DNA of 64,000 nt, from contig JAPEVF010000025.1 of NCBI GenBank assembly GCA_029747585.1, forward strand, positions 115,954-179,953, written 5' to 3'. A model generated the notes under the pieces. It was given only the letters and a program-made list of their open reading frames with translations, searched no databases and was not told the DNA's origin. This stretch comes from Pleurotus djamor. Taxonomy: Eukaryota > Basidiomycota > Agaricomycetes > Agaricales > Pleurotaceae. The number at the start of each line of letters is the position of its first letter. The stretch's first letter is position 1. The translations under genes and the position numbers were made by a program. Shown in pieces: positions 36,891-49,111 of this stretch.

Positions 36891-39800
36891 CTAACCGATA
36901 GTCTGTCGTTGCCTACGCTCAACTGAGACGTATTATCCATAAAAATCATCTCTTGCTTTTTTCGTCTTCTTCCTGAACCGCTGATTCCGACTGAGCTCCG
37001 TGTTCTGCATGAACGCTACAGCCACATGAGTATACCACGGATCGAATCAAATAACTAAGTGAGAAAAAGTGCACGGTGCTAAGGACGGATTCTGGCATGA
37101 CCCCTGCGGGTGCGATCTACGGCGTCGCCGAAGGATTGACTTTTGTCCGCATCACCTGTGAACCCGGAGGAACGGACCAAATATAAGAGGGCAAGGACTC
37201 ATCAGGCGNAAAAACGCCGCAGTGGGTGACTCTCATTCGCGACGATAAGGCCACTCACACCACTAGAAGAGCGAGAGAACTTTTGCGATGCATATACTAG
37301 TCTAAATGGGCGGCGCCAAAGCAAAACACCAGCAACATGAAAGGAAATGAGGGTTGGGATGGTCAGTCAGTGTGTGTAGCCAGTCCACCGAGAAGAAGAA
37401 AAGAAAAACTTCAGTCGATTTTCTAGTACCCACAAATTCATAATGGTAATCCGAAGAATATGTGATCATTTTCTCGGTCGTGGAGTTGTCGTGGAGTGAA
37501 GGATTCCGTGAGTAAAACAAGGCACACGTCCACTCCAACCACGGCCCAAGTCCACGCTCAGGATAAACGAGAAAGGCAGGTGACAGTGACCCTCGTCGAA
37601 ATCTGTGCACGAGAATCCAAAGTGGGGCTTTGAGCGGGTTGAAAAAAGGACTCATCATGACTCCAAGCGGTGGGCCAAAGTGCGTGAGGTGGATAGGATC
37701 CTGATAGAGAAAGTAGTAGATTTCGTCCAGATGACTTGTTCGAGTTTTGGATGAGGGTGAGAGCTATACTGCATCTAAGCCCTTCATTTGTGCTCCTCGT
37801 ATACTCGCCGATGTCAGAGACTGGGTGCCCGGGCCCTTGCGTTGCAAACCACCTCTATAACAACGCGACGCAGCGGTACCACCGTCAACTCTGCAGCTCA
37901 CTTAAAGTGTTGGTGTCACACCACCGTCGTCTGGGTCTCTCCCCCACGACTTCGTACTCTACTTAGATCATCAAGCTTACCGGTGTCAATCGAGAGGCAT
38001 CGTACCAATGTACAGCGCTGAAGTGTTTCGGATGGGAAAAAGGAGGAAGACGTTATCACTTTGGTGGCCGGGCTGATTTGATTGTCTATGCACGACGCAG
38101 CAGCCTAAGTATATTGGATTTTGGTTGCACAACCTGTTGTTGTGGAGGGAAAGCACCATCCCTCATGAATTGGACGCACGTACCGACTCATCGCCGTTTG
38201 GACTCTGGAGGGATGGGCTAGGGATGCCAATACCAATCGGGACGTTCGAATCGGGGCAACAATGAGAAAGAGAGAGCACAACCACCAAGATCGTGACGGT
38301 TTAAATTCAAATGTTTAACGTTAAAACGATCGACACGACTGGAAGACTGAGACCGGGAGGCTTACTCATTCCCAAGTCTCCACTTCCATCTCGTAAATAT
38401 CACCCAACTGACTCGACGAAGATGACTGACTAAAATGGCGAGAACACTCGAATAATCGTGTCAGCATCGAAGGGGCACTAGTTCTTCTAGTATAACATGC
38501 GGGCAAAAAGGAGGCGAGCTCGCTCTCCATGGCATCCCCTTCGCAAGCAGGGCTCTCAATACGGGGTGGTGACTGTACCGTTATAGGGATTTGCTCACGC
38601 AACCTGGGAATGTTTGGTTGCGAACAGGGGTTTCACCATTGCTATTTTTACAGGTACTTCTGGTACAAACGTTCGCTCGTGTCCTCATTGACAACAAGGA
38701 CTCGGAGTCCCCACCTACTCGTTTGCCCGCAGCGTCTCGTCATCCATCTACCGCGCAGCTCTCGACGCACGAACCGCAATTCTCACTTGAGCGAAAAATC
38801 ACAAAAAGAACTTCTTGTCCCGCTTTCCCAAACTCGGAAGAGTCTGAACATCCTAGAAGTAAGTACCTTACCGCCGAATCGGTGACGCAAAGATAACCAA
38901 CAACCAGGTAGAGTATGCGCGCCATGGAAAAGACAAAAAGAAAGCGGGAAGTCAGCGATGCTCTCACACTGCACTGCTGTTTCTTCACGACGACAAGTGA
39001 GTCCGGTCTTTTGTTCACCAGACCTGTTGCAGCGACGAAAGAAAGGGAAGAAGTTGATGAGAAGGGAGATGAGTCGATGACTGGGCAATTCAAATGCCGG
39101 TCCCTGGACTTATGGATGACGGTCTGACTGAGATACTTATAGCAAGAGCATACAATGTGACATATGGACGGTCTATGTGGCGGGCTACATGCGACGAAGG
39201 CTTGAGTATACTCTATGTGTGGGGTAGGAAGGAAGAACGGTCGAACAGATAGCCCCAGCTCACGAGTCACAGGTAAGTGTAAACACATCCGAACCTGCCT
39301 CACCCTGCTCCCCACCGATCCTCATTGACATACGCCAGTGCACGTAGGCTCCACCAGCATCAGAAGCACCTCGAAATGCTCCTTTCGCCATACTATCCAC
39401 GTCTTCGTTAGTGACGCAGGAACGGGAGACGTCTCCCTAAAGGGACATGGTTTTCATCCTTCTGTCATCCTCCATTCCCGACGACGGTCTTCCCCATTGT
39501 CTCTTCAGATATGGCAACCGTCATGCTCCAGTTGGTCGACACTGACAGTCACCCAGACATTTATACGAAGGGAGCAAAGAACGACGGCAACGTTCTTGGA
39601 AAGTGACAGGTGAACAGAGAGAGCGGTGAGAGGACGAGTGTTCAGAGAAAAATGGGATGAAGGTGGCAGTCAGGAACGGGATGATCTCAGCGATCCATGG
39701 CAATCATGACGGTAGGGATGTAAATGTGGATAGGAATGGCAAAGGGAGGGGTGCGCGACGATGAAGACCGCATTTGTTGATCAAACGTCGAAACCCCATG

Positions 39801-40714
39801 CGGCCGGAATGTGATCGTGGAAGATGATGGAGACTGTGATCGAACCCGCGAATATTCTTCATACGAGCTGGGAAAATGAGGATGGAACATTCCGAATACG
39901 TATGGATGCCCCATTGAACGACAGGCCACAGGCCAGTATGGGAACGACGCAATAGCGTGATGGAGGGGAATGATGATCATTGGGATGGAAAGGGGGGCGC
40001 AATCGAGCAAGGAAGGGAAACCACGGAGCATACGTGGGTTCTGTCGAGACGATGAAGGGAAAGGTCCTGTCGTAGGAGACCAACGGATGGGTGGATGAAG
40101 CTAGAGACATAGCGTCGTCGAGGATGGGCTTCTTGCCCGCGGGAACCTGGGAGCGGGGTTGAAGAAGCATAAGCCACGTCTTCTACAAGCCGAAAGGATG
40201 AGTAGGGAAGAAACAGAGATAGGTTCAAGACACACAACGACTTGCTCAGCGTCCATGACATGACTCCATGAGTACGATTCGACGTTGGGATGAACGGCGC
40301 AGCGCATGGAGTCCGACCAGCCTTGATGGTAGCGTGTGGAGATCCAGCGAGCGAGAACCAAGGGCTGGTCACTGATCAACGTAGACGAGGGGCCATTTGA
40401 TTGGCGTAAGGTTTGAGGTCGATGGGCTCGGTTCATCTTGGGTGAGATGCGTAGAGCGCGGGTACGATGCGAGAACACATCGAAGTTTCCCGGCTACATG
40501 CAAGAAGGGAGAAAAAGATAACGTTATAAAGAAGCAAGTGAGTGCAACACGACGACTCACAGTAGGAGGCCAGCCTGAAGTGCTGGGAGTTATCCGGGTG
40601 TTCGGTGGATGGCCAAATTCGCCGTCGGTTGCTGGGACCATAGGTTTGATGTGGTCATGGTGTGTGGTGTTCAGCACAGCGAGCGAGATTCGTCGAAAAC
40701 AACCGTGCTGTCCG

Positions 40715-41010
40715 CTTGCCTCTATTTCCCTCCTTTCGTCTTCATCCAACGAACCGAACAACGCCTCCTCCTCGATCCCGTCACGACTTCCAACCTCCAA
40801 CCATTGGCCAGGTCAAGCCGATCGATTCGCCTATTCATGCTTCGGTCTTGAGGTGACGACATTCGCATAGATGGTTGGGTGTCATTGAAGAAAAGGGATT
40901 GAGGGGGAGGAGATGACACGTCCCTGTTCAGAAAACGGTGGCTGTGCTTTCACTTTGTACACCGGAGATTTGTGGCCAAATAAACCCGTCTGATTCCACC
41001 TACACCAGCA
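40715..41010 (+). repeat. Degenerate dispersed block, copy 3
   Basis: It has the CT-rich start (TTTCCCTCCTTTCGTCTTC), a purine-rich middle (GGATTGAGGGGGAGGAGATG) and the core GTGGCTGTGCTTTCACTTTG followed by TACACC at about 40946. Boundaries are approximate. Confidence 0.45.
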
Positions 41011-41443
41011 CTGTCTCTACACGCGTACGCACTCGATCAACGCAATACATAGGGACTACTCAGTACTCAGTATACTCCCTAGCCAGGATGTAAGTCGTAC
41101 TCGCAGTCACCCCCGCCCATCAACCTGAGGTCGTCTCATATCTCGCCAGATTTTCTTCGTTCTGATACGAGTACTTGTGTTCGTTCAGTCGCATAAAGCG
41201 ATTCAACTCAACCACGGCTGAAATGCGCATCCGATCAGAGCATGGACTTAGGTCAGGTTCGATATCACTGAAGAGTAGGTTCCAAGCGGTAGAACACCGA
41301 TGCGAGTCACTTGGTGGAGGGATCCGTCGGATGGATGAGTCAGACAGCGGAGGATAGAACGGAGCCATATCATAGGTATGTACTCGAGCGTTGGCAGCGA
41401 ACCGTCCAAATAGTACGCCATACTACGGTACATTCAATCAAAT

Positions 41444-42325
41444 CTACCTACTTGAGTTTCCCCACCCTTCACTGCGTAAACTGATTCTCATTCGGGGGAA
41501 AATAATACCAACGACACAAATAGAGCACACCAATTGTGTGCAATAATCCACACAGAATCCATCGTTCACGGACAAGGGTAAAAAGGACAGTTTCTGAAAC
41601 TCCATAACGACTGCATCCACCCAGGGGGTCATCATTCTGTTGTGGAATTCTGTCTGGCCGACCTGGCGATTGAATAAGAAAGCGTCTCCAGATCTCGAGT
41701 CACGTACTCCATGCTCGACCCATCCCTGGACCCTTACACCTTTGGCTTTGGAAACAATCCTCGAATGTACGAAGTTTCTTCGATTACGGTGAAGCCATGG
41801 TCCCCTTTTATTGAACTTGGTAGTGAGGTGGTGGTAGCGAGTCAGCGGCTGTAAAACTTCGTAGTCGAGTTCTAGTCGAGCGGTTACCACCAACTCCACG
41901 ATAAGCCGCGTTGTGAAATGGGACGTTGCAGAAAGCTGCCAGCTCACCCGGAACTGTTCAGCGATGGTTCGAAAGGCGGCACGCAAATCCGTCAAAAGGA
42001 ATGTTAAAAAGTAGTCCCCGTATGCTGGAGTAGAAAAACAGTGGGTGAGATGCGCTGGACAACGGTTGGTAGCACACGGCAGGCCGGACCTGAACGAGTG
42101 CCGCAATTTGCTCAACCGACCTGTGAGTAGGAGTGTCACACGTTTGAATCGAGTCTGACGCGGCCTTGACTCTTGACGCGGTTGAAAGTCAGGTGTTGAG
42201 AAAAGCCATATAAGAACGATCACAGAAGGAGAGAAGTGAGTGAAAAGCCATAATGGGATAGGATAGTTTGGTGGGTAGCAGAAGTTATGATGCGCGCAAG
42301 TAGTAACGACGCTGGTCGAGGTCAT
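41444..42325 (-). CDS. Hypothetical 293-codon open frame
   Basis: An uninterrupted frame from an ATG at 42325 to a stop at 41444, much longer than chance frames in this region. It has a possible N-terminal membrane span (PLWLFTHFSPSVIVLIWLF), a moderately hydrophobic stretch near residue 105 (DYFLTFLLTDLRAAF) and another near the C-terminus (QLVCSICVVGIIF). No domain is recognised, and the flanks show no shared structure. It could be a real lineage-specific gene, an exon of a decayed gene, or chance. Confidence 0.35.
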   Translation of the reverse strand: MTSTSVVTTCAHHNFCYPPNYPIPLWLFTHFSPSVIVLIWLFSTPDFQPRQESRPRQTRFKRVTLLLTGRLSKLRHSFRSGLPCATNRCPAHLTHCFSTPAYGDYFLTFLLTDLRAAFRTIAEQFRVSWQLSATSHFTTRLIVELVVTARLELDYEVLQPLTRYHHLTTKFNKRGPWLHRNRRNFVHSRIVSKAKGVRVQGWVEHGVRDSRSGDAFLFNRQVGQTEFHNRMMTPWVDAVVMEFQKLSFLPLSVNDGFCVDYCTQLVCSICVVGIIFPRMRISLRSEGWGNSSR

Positions 42326-43560
42326 AATCTGCAGTCAAGATGTGAGTGGTTTTACGGGTCTGTAGAAACCAAGTAGACGTTTTCCGACTGATCTAGATTC
42401 CGCAATCCTCCATCTTGGAGCCTGCGTAGCGCGTGTACCCTACATGAGTATTCCAGTCAACGGCGCGAAGAATATGTATTGCTGGAAAGAAGCAAACGGT
42501 TGAAAAATTCTGGATCCGTGTTCAATCAAAGCAACCGAAGGAAAACGCGACCTCAGTACAGCGAAAGGCGATGTCATTTGAACGTCAACTCCCAACGCTG
42601 CTTGGACATGGGTTGGACTCCGCACCCCTTGTGTGCCCCTTGTTTTCCCCTTGTACAGATGTTGGACATGGCGACTCGCGCTTCGATCTCAGTTCTTCGC
42701 CTTCCCGGAGACTGTATACTCAAGCCATAAAACCCCTTGATGGAGTTTCGTGCGGGGATGATTCCACCCGCCAATTCATTGACAGAAATAGAGCTTCCTC
42801 AGCAGTGGCCTGACATTTGTTCGATACCATCCGGGTTGTAGGAAGGTAGCCAAAACTAGGAGCAAGCGGGGATAGTGATGAGAGATGAGAAATGAGTCAC
42901 ATAATCCTAGATTTGTGTCCATCCCGGACCAATATGATTTACCGGTACACAAACCATCGGTATACTTTCTACTCAGTTCACATGTGGAGCGACTTAAGAG
43001 TGACCACGAAAGTATGAAAGTATTATCCCTCTCGACGAGCTTGATGCCTCCAGAAAGCGATGAGGCTCCATCCACTAAGGTCTGTGGTTTCGCCCATATG
43101 GTCTAATAATCACCTAGATCCTTCCATGAGAAGGGTTAATAAGCCGGAGCAATAGGTGGATCGGACTGGATACTGACATCGTCACACAACAGTCAGCCTG
43201 TGCCGTCCACTTCTTCCCACTTGTCTCATGCTTGTTGTCATTGCTACGCGTCCATTTGAATATCTTTGATCTCGAGTCGCATTTCGTCCTTCAACGTCCA
43301 TTTTCCTACCTTTCAAGACGATCAGCTTCGCTGGAATCCATCTTCAAGGATATACAAGTCTCTTGGGACCATTAGTAGTATAATCTCGTGCTTGTAACGT
43401 TCCCAATACTTGATCACCGCCAGTCGACCAGGGACCTCCTGTCCAAATCAATCTCCATGTGAGATAAGATTAGATCTGTGCACACACGTCCGCATGGGTT
43501 TCCCACCTTGTTATCTTCCACCACAAGGTTCAAGTCGTTTCGCTACCAGGCTATCCAGCG
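42326..43560. other. Intergenic region upstream of the first F-box gene
   Basis: No supported gene. The last 120 nt contain a motif shared with the promoter of the paralogue at 51 kb (listed separately). Confidence 0.4.
43441..43478 (+). promoter_or_regulatory. Promoter motif shared by the two F-box genes (copy 1)
   Basis: GTCCAA and, after a gap, GAGATAAGATTAGATCT lie about 85-120 nt upstream of the ATG. The paralogue at 51.1 kb has GTCCAATCATGAGATTAGAT continuing TAGATCT at the same relative place. Little else upstream is similar, so the motif may be functional or simply the last trace of the duplication. Confidence 0.35.
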
Positions 43561-45539
43561 ATGGTATGTAGCTCATTTACTGAACTGTGTATCACTGAAC
43601 TTGTTATCTTCAGCCAGTTACGACCAACACCAACGCCCAGCTCGTGATCGATGAGCAGGGGCGCGCATTGAGGACACTCCGAAATACTCACAGTGCAGTT
43701 GCTTGCCTATCAGACGAGATTCTCGCCCGAGTGTTCCTCGTTCTCAAGCTCGAAATTGAGCTCAAATGGAAGGCTGCTGACCGATATCCCTTCGGTGATC
43801 AATACACCTGGATGCCTGTGACGGTCCATGTTTGTCAGACGTGGAGGAAGATCGCGTTGGATGTACCCCGTTTATGGTCATTCATCTCGATACCGTCTAC
43901 CTCTGCCAGGGAGATGGTGGAGCGCTCGAAGGGAGCTCCCTTACAGATCAATCTGAAGCTTCCTTCAGAATACTTTTCCCGTGATCCCGTGGACTACGGG
44001 AACAAGGAACTCGAATTTTGGAATCAAGTGGCTCAGTTTGTCCATCCCAACAAACACAGATTACAGGAGATCGCCGTCCACACACCACACACGACGTTCA
44101 TGCGCCTCCTCTCGTTTATCGGAGCTGGATTCCCTTCATCTGTCCCTTCCGTGCGCCACACACTTGCGCCGATGCTCGAGGTCCTGGAATTCCGTCAAGA
44201 CCACCATGATTTGGAGAAGCCCGTAATCACTAGACCACTACCGTTCTGGACGGCCTTACCAAAACTGCGCACTCTATTTCTTTTGGGTTCACCCCTACCC
44301 AAGGATCCATTTCCATTCATGCCCGAGCTTCGACGCCTTGAGATTGCTTATCCTCGTCACAATTTAACGTTTCCTGTCGATATGAACTGGCTTCTTCACA
44401 GCCTGAAGAACACGCCAAACGTTGAGGATGTTTCCCTCACGAATCTCCACTACTCATCAACCGCCGGTCAGCGCGAACCCATCTCGATCTCCCTCCCGCA
44501 GCTTCGTCGAATGAAGATCGGACCTTACACACAGATCGACACTTTCGCTCTTTTCGACTTTTTATCCGTCCCACGATTGGCGTTCATCGAATGCTTGTAC
44601 CCTCTTGCATCTCTGCATACTGTACAAGACTTTGCTCGTCTTTTACGCACCTTAGACAAGTTCACTGGCTCTGAGGATGAATCACAGGGTCGAAAGGTCA
44701 CAAAAGAGCCTGCGCAGGATAGAGATCTCGTCGAGATGGTATTGGCTATCAATCCCTGTGTTACGATATGGATCAAACAGCCAGGACGTTCAAGATCGGC
44801 GATGGATGATAACGACGACAAACACGGGACACCCATCTTCCATGTCGAACTTCGATCGTGGGGAGAGCTACCCAAACATCTCATCACTGAAATACCCTTC
44901 TCTAGACTTATCCGACTTACCTTGAGTCACAAATTGGAGATGGTGGATGCACTAAATGTCCTAATTTGGTGTGATCATGTCCGGGTGCTTGAGTTAGCGG
45001 ACTCGTGTAGCTTGGACATTTTGGCCGTGCTCTTGAAGCCCGAGGACTGGAAGCGTCAGGGAGTAGTAAAGGAAGCTGCTGGGCGGAGTTGCGAAGCTGA
45101 AGAGTTATACCAACGGTTGAGTGTTGCTTCGGTTCCGAACCTTGATCACCTCGTTTTGCGGAAAGTCTCCTTCAGCTCAGCTACGCAAGCTGATAGCGAG
45201 GCCCCCATTCTTCTCATGCGCCTGGTCAAGGAACGAAGACATATCAAGGTCACATTACTTGAATGCGAAGGTATTCCTCCAAATTTGCCTGCGGAGCTAA
45301 AGGAGGTGGTAACCATCAACTGGGATGGGGAAGGATGCGAGCCGTCAGATATGGTATCAAATCATGACAGCGACAGCGACGTAGCGAGCGATGAGGTTGA
45401 TGAGACTTCGGACAAGGATGACTCAGAGGTTTCAAGTGGAGAAGACAATGATTGCGAAGAGGACGAGGCCGCAGACGACACGGGAAATAGCGAAGGTACC
45501 GTTGATGATGAGGGCGACAGCGAAATAGACATTAGCTGA
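43561..45539 (+). CDS. F-box-like/LRR-type protein (paralogue 1)
   Basis: Exon 1 is only the ATG (43561-43563). After a 50-nt intron, exon 2 (43614-45539) encodes 641 residues, so the protein is 642. The F-box-like domain (about 15-80) reads TLRNTHSAVACLSDEILARV, then VHVCQTWRKIALDVPRLWSF. The middle is a set of diverged leucine-rich segments (FWTALPKLRTLFLLGSPLP, LLHSLKNTPNVEDVSLTNLH, LPQLRRMKIGPY, LDHLVLRKVSF). The end is an acidic tail (SDKDDSEVSSGEDNDCEEDE). F-box proteins recruit substrates to SCF ubiquitin ligases through Skp1; Agaricomycetes have large, fast-changing families. The substrate is unknown. The one-codon first exon is supported by the same arrangement in the paralogue at 49-51 kb. 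Confidence 0.85.
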
Positions 45540-45899
45540 GGCCGTTCGCCGCGTTTCTACATGGATAATGTATGGTGATATAGGGTTTTTTTTTTTGTTT
45601 GAATCGGGTTCGAACGTCTGGGATGTCCGTAGGGATAATATATTCTACTCTACTCTACGTTCACGCAGTTCGTTGGTATCATGGGTCCTATCCCACTCCC
45701 TCTGAATCACCTCCATCCTTGTTCATTATTCGAAAAAATCTCCAACGGGCAAAGTCCATCAATGACATACCGACTGAGGATTCAAATATTCAAGGTTGAG
45801 AGCTCTTATGCGGCTTCGGATACCCAGCGTCGGCGGTTCCAGAATAAGGCCTGGTATCCATCGGAATATTTATTTTGGGTGAACGCAAGTAGGTTAAAT

Positions 45900-48300
45900 T
45901 ACTGAGATGTTCATGAGGGTCCTTGTCAAGATAACTAGCGATGATGGGGGAGGCAGAGCGAAAAAGAAGCAGCCAGGCGCAGGAAAGTGTAGCAAGGAGA
46001 AGGAGGACGTGACAAAGGGACAAAGTAGTTGAAGAGAAATGAATACTCTAAAACGAGCGAAGGGATAACCAGAGCAGAGTATGTATACGGTGTCTACGAA
46101 GTCCATGTTCGGGGCCGCGCGCGATCGAAGAACCAAAGGAAGGGATCGAGCTATGAGACGAGAAAACATGCGAATAATTGGGTAGTGACTCGGAAGAAGG
46201 GATGGAGAAAGATGGAACACAAGAAAAATTCACGGAGGTACGAGAATGGTGGTAAGGTAAAGAATGCGCTGAAACCATACATCAAAGGAGTCGAATGTCC
46301 GTTGGATCAGTGAATGAGAAGGGAGCTCAATTGTCCCCAGTACCAAGACATCTTCCTCGCCAGGAACGGGAACATATTCCTCATCTACACCTCCCATCGT
46401 GTTCATCAAACCCGGTACATGATGTACCCTTGAATACCCATCGCACGAAGCCTCAATGACTCCTCGAGGGACAAGGTCCACCGATATAGCAATCCCCCAT
46501 AGAAACATGACGACGACTGGGATTCCGCCTCAACAGCGTCGAGTGGGGGTAAGGTTCGGGTAGGTGATAATAACGGGAGCAGCGGGATCGAGCTTTGAAT
46601 GTCGCATATTTGAACGGACGAGATAAACAATATGTAGAGGCTGGGTATTACGAGGGACACGGTAGCTTGGTGGATGTCGATGCGGTCCCGAGAGGTCACA
46701 ATCCGATGGCACGGGATGATAGAGAGGCGGGAGTTGTTGCTGCGCAAGGTCATGGGACTTCGAGACCTTTCCCTCGACCGTTATGAAGGATATCAACGTT
46801 GAGTCCTCCACCGCGAGTCGATCCTCCATCCAAAGTCCACGTTGTAGATGCGGGCGCATATGTCCTTGGAAACCGATCGAGACGACGAATGTGGGAGTAC
46901 CCGAGACACTGTGGTCATGTAGGAGGAGACGGTCCACGGTCTTCATGCGTTTCGAGCGCGTGGTTCGACATTGCACAGTGGGAAGGTGTCCTCCTGGTTC
47001 GCGTACGATGATCTATGGCCCCAGCTCCGGATTCGATAGCCGTGATAACGGTGTGGGTTGTTGCCTGGCAGGTTTGACGATAGCCTCGAAAGGAGGAGGA
47101 CGCTTGGGCGTATATGTTCATCATGACGGTGCTCCTGCAGCGCTTGAGTGGTATGTTCGTCCCTTGCTGCGGTGAAGACAATGTGCAGGGTTTCAACCTA
47201 GAGGACAGAAGCACAGTGTCTAGCATCAGAACAGCCACGAAGAAAACAGGAAGGACAGGGGGTGGTGATGGATGAAGGTGATGAGGAAGGGCGGAGCTCA
47301 ACGAGTACGTACCTTGGGTAGCGGAATCAACGTATCAACCAACACCAGCAGCCGGCTCAAAATCTCCCCAACGCCTCCAGCTTCCCAGGCCTACAGTTCT
47401 ACGGTCTTGAGCCTGGTCAGATTCGTGTTTATGGAGCTGTGACGCGAGTACTTCGGGGTCAAAAGCTAGAGGAGCAAGGAAGATGGATGGATAAGAGAGA
47501 GGGATAGGGAGGACGAAGAAAGGACATACTTACCAGTCCAATCGGGGAAGCACACAGCATCCTATCACCCCCAGCCCCAACGTCACTTCCAGTGTGTTTG
47601 TGCTTCACCTGCGACGGGGCAACAGCGTTGAGTCGGCTAGTCGCGATTACGGGATGTCGAAAACTTGAGGCGCGCCGCTTGTTATTGGAATACGATGGAT
47701 CCGAAGAGGTGACGAGTCCGCGAGAGGTACGCAATTTGTCTTTGGGAGGAGGGGTGAAGCTAGCAAAGAGGAAGGATGAGAAGGTGGAGGAGGGGAAGAG
47801 GACCGGTGTAAACACACCACAAGGCAAGTAGCTTGTCGACGACGTCCCTCGAGGGCAGAGATCTTGCTCGAAGAGATGTGAAATAGTTCGACGCGAGTGA
47901 TTGAGCGAAAGTGGGCAAGGTCTGAGTGGACAGGACACGTCATTTGAAAGGACAGAAGGCGAATATGCGTGCACCATACCAGACACCGAAGTTATCTCTG
48001 ATTTTGGGAAGCTCAACAGCCGGAACCCAGCTGAGATGCTTCATGACTTTGGGCGGCTCAGCTCTTGATGGAACCTTGATTTGAGGAGTGGTAAGGTCGA
48101 AGAAGATGAGAAAGACTGCAGCAAAGGGATGGACATACGAAATGACTGCAAGTTCCTGGGATCCTTGTGCAACGGTTGCAAGGGCGTGTTCAGGAAGGTT
48201 GAGGGAGAGTGAAGTCTGACAGAGCTGTATGAGTCCAAGTCGTCGCAAGAGCTTCTGAGGATCGAGGTTGGATGGGTTGGGAAGGCGGAAAAGGAAGAAA
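45900..48300 (-). pseudogene. Decayed F-box/LRR-like gene between the intact paralogues
   Basis: Minus-strand fragments read like the leucine-rich part of F-box proteins but are broken by stops and shifts. The clearest are AWEAGGVGEILSRLLVLVDT continuing LIPLPK before a donor (about 47325-47395), VETLHIVFTAARDEH after the intron, and RAEPPKVMKHLSWVPAVELP near 48000. The donor context (GTACGTAC preceded by CGCTACCCAAG) matches the site near 55518-55540 in the array further right. Limits are approximate. It is inferred to be a relic of the family that also produced the array at 54-60 kb. Confidence 0.45.
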
Positions 48301-49111
48301 AGTCGTCGTTGTCGATGTCGGGATACTTAGCATGAACCCGGGGGAAATTGTTAACGTTCGTGGGAAATTGATAAGATAATACAGATCCCTCATCTCATAA
48401 CTTTTGCTTTGACGTTTATTTCTTCGACGCTAAAGGTACTCGTTCCCTCTGATCCCCAGACTTCAAGAAGTCGGGGCGCTGCAGAGCTCTCGTACTCGTA
48501 CACTCTCACAGAGCCTGCCGACCTGGGACAAACTCAATAATTTTATCATCTCTGTCGTGCTTTGGCACCGCATTTTCGATGATGTTATCGGTTGAATGTT
48601 GACCCAACGGTTCACTCTTTCTTTCAACTTTCTATCGGTTATTTCTTACGTACCTGGTCACCTTTCTGAAGCTACCTGGATGCTCTCCCCTCGTATCTAT
48701 CCGCAAGGCTACGTTACAATAGTGATCCGGTACTTTGTCCATTTGACAAGTCCTCTCCATGCGAACCGCCAGCAGACATACATAGTCCACATGCTGAGTA
48801 CCTATTTATCTGAGTAGCGAGAACGGAGTGCGGATGAAAGAGCTTGGAGTATGCTCTAAGAGCGACAAGGACGGTTCCGGTGACTCTGGTACATGCTTCG
48901 ACACCTTCTCCCTATTCGCATCCTAGTTTCCTTTCTTCCCATCACTCAAATCACAATTCCTCTCCAGTTATCTCTTTCCAAGTTCCGCTCGTCATTTTCT
49001 AAGCAACTGCTCTGCTTAATTTGCCATACTCAGAGTAATGCTCTCGCCGTCTACCTATATTCGGATTTGATTCGGATTGCTACGCCGTGGATTACAGACT
49101 GTGTTATCGCA
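48301..49111. other. Intergenic region
   Basis: No supported gene. A 167-codon plus-strand frame (48893-49396) runs into the antisense of the F-box gene end and is best read as its shadow. Confidence 0.4.

Larger units (their letters stand above)
34396..41443. other. Gene-poor region with decayed sequence
   Basis: Seven kilobases with no supported gene. Longest open frames are about 100-160 codons, low in coding character, and overlap on opposite strands. Some stretches translate plausibly for 20-40 residues (for example near 36030-36120 and 40110-40330 on the minus strand) without joining up, as expected of old pseudogenes. Two copies of the dispersed block lie inside it. Confidence 0.45.
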
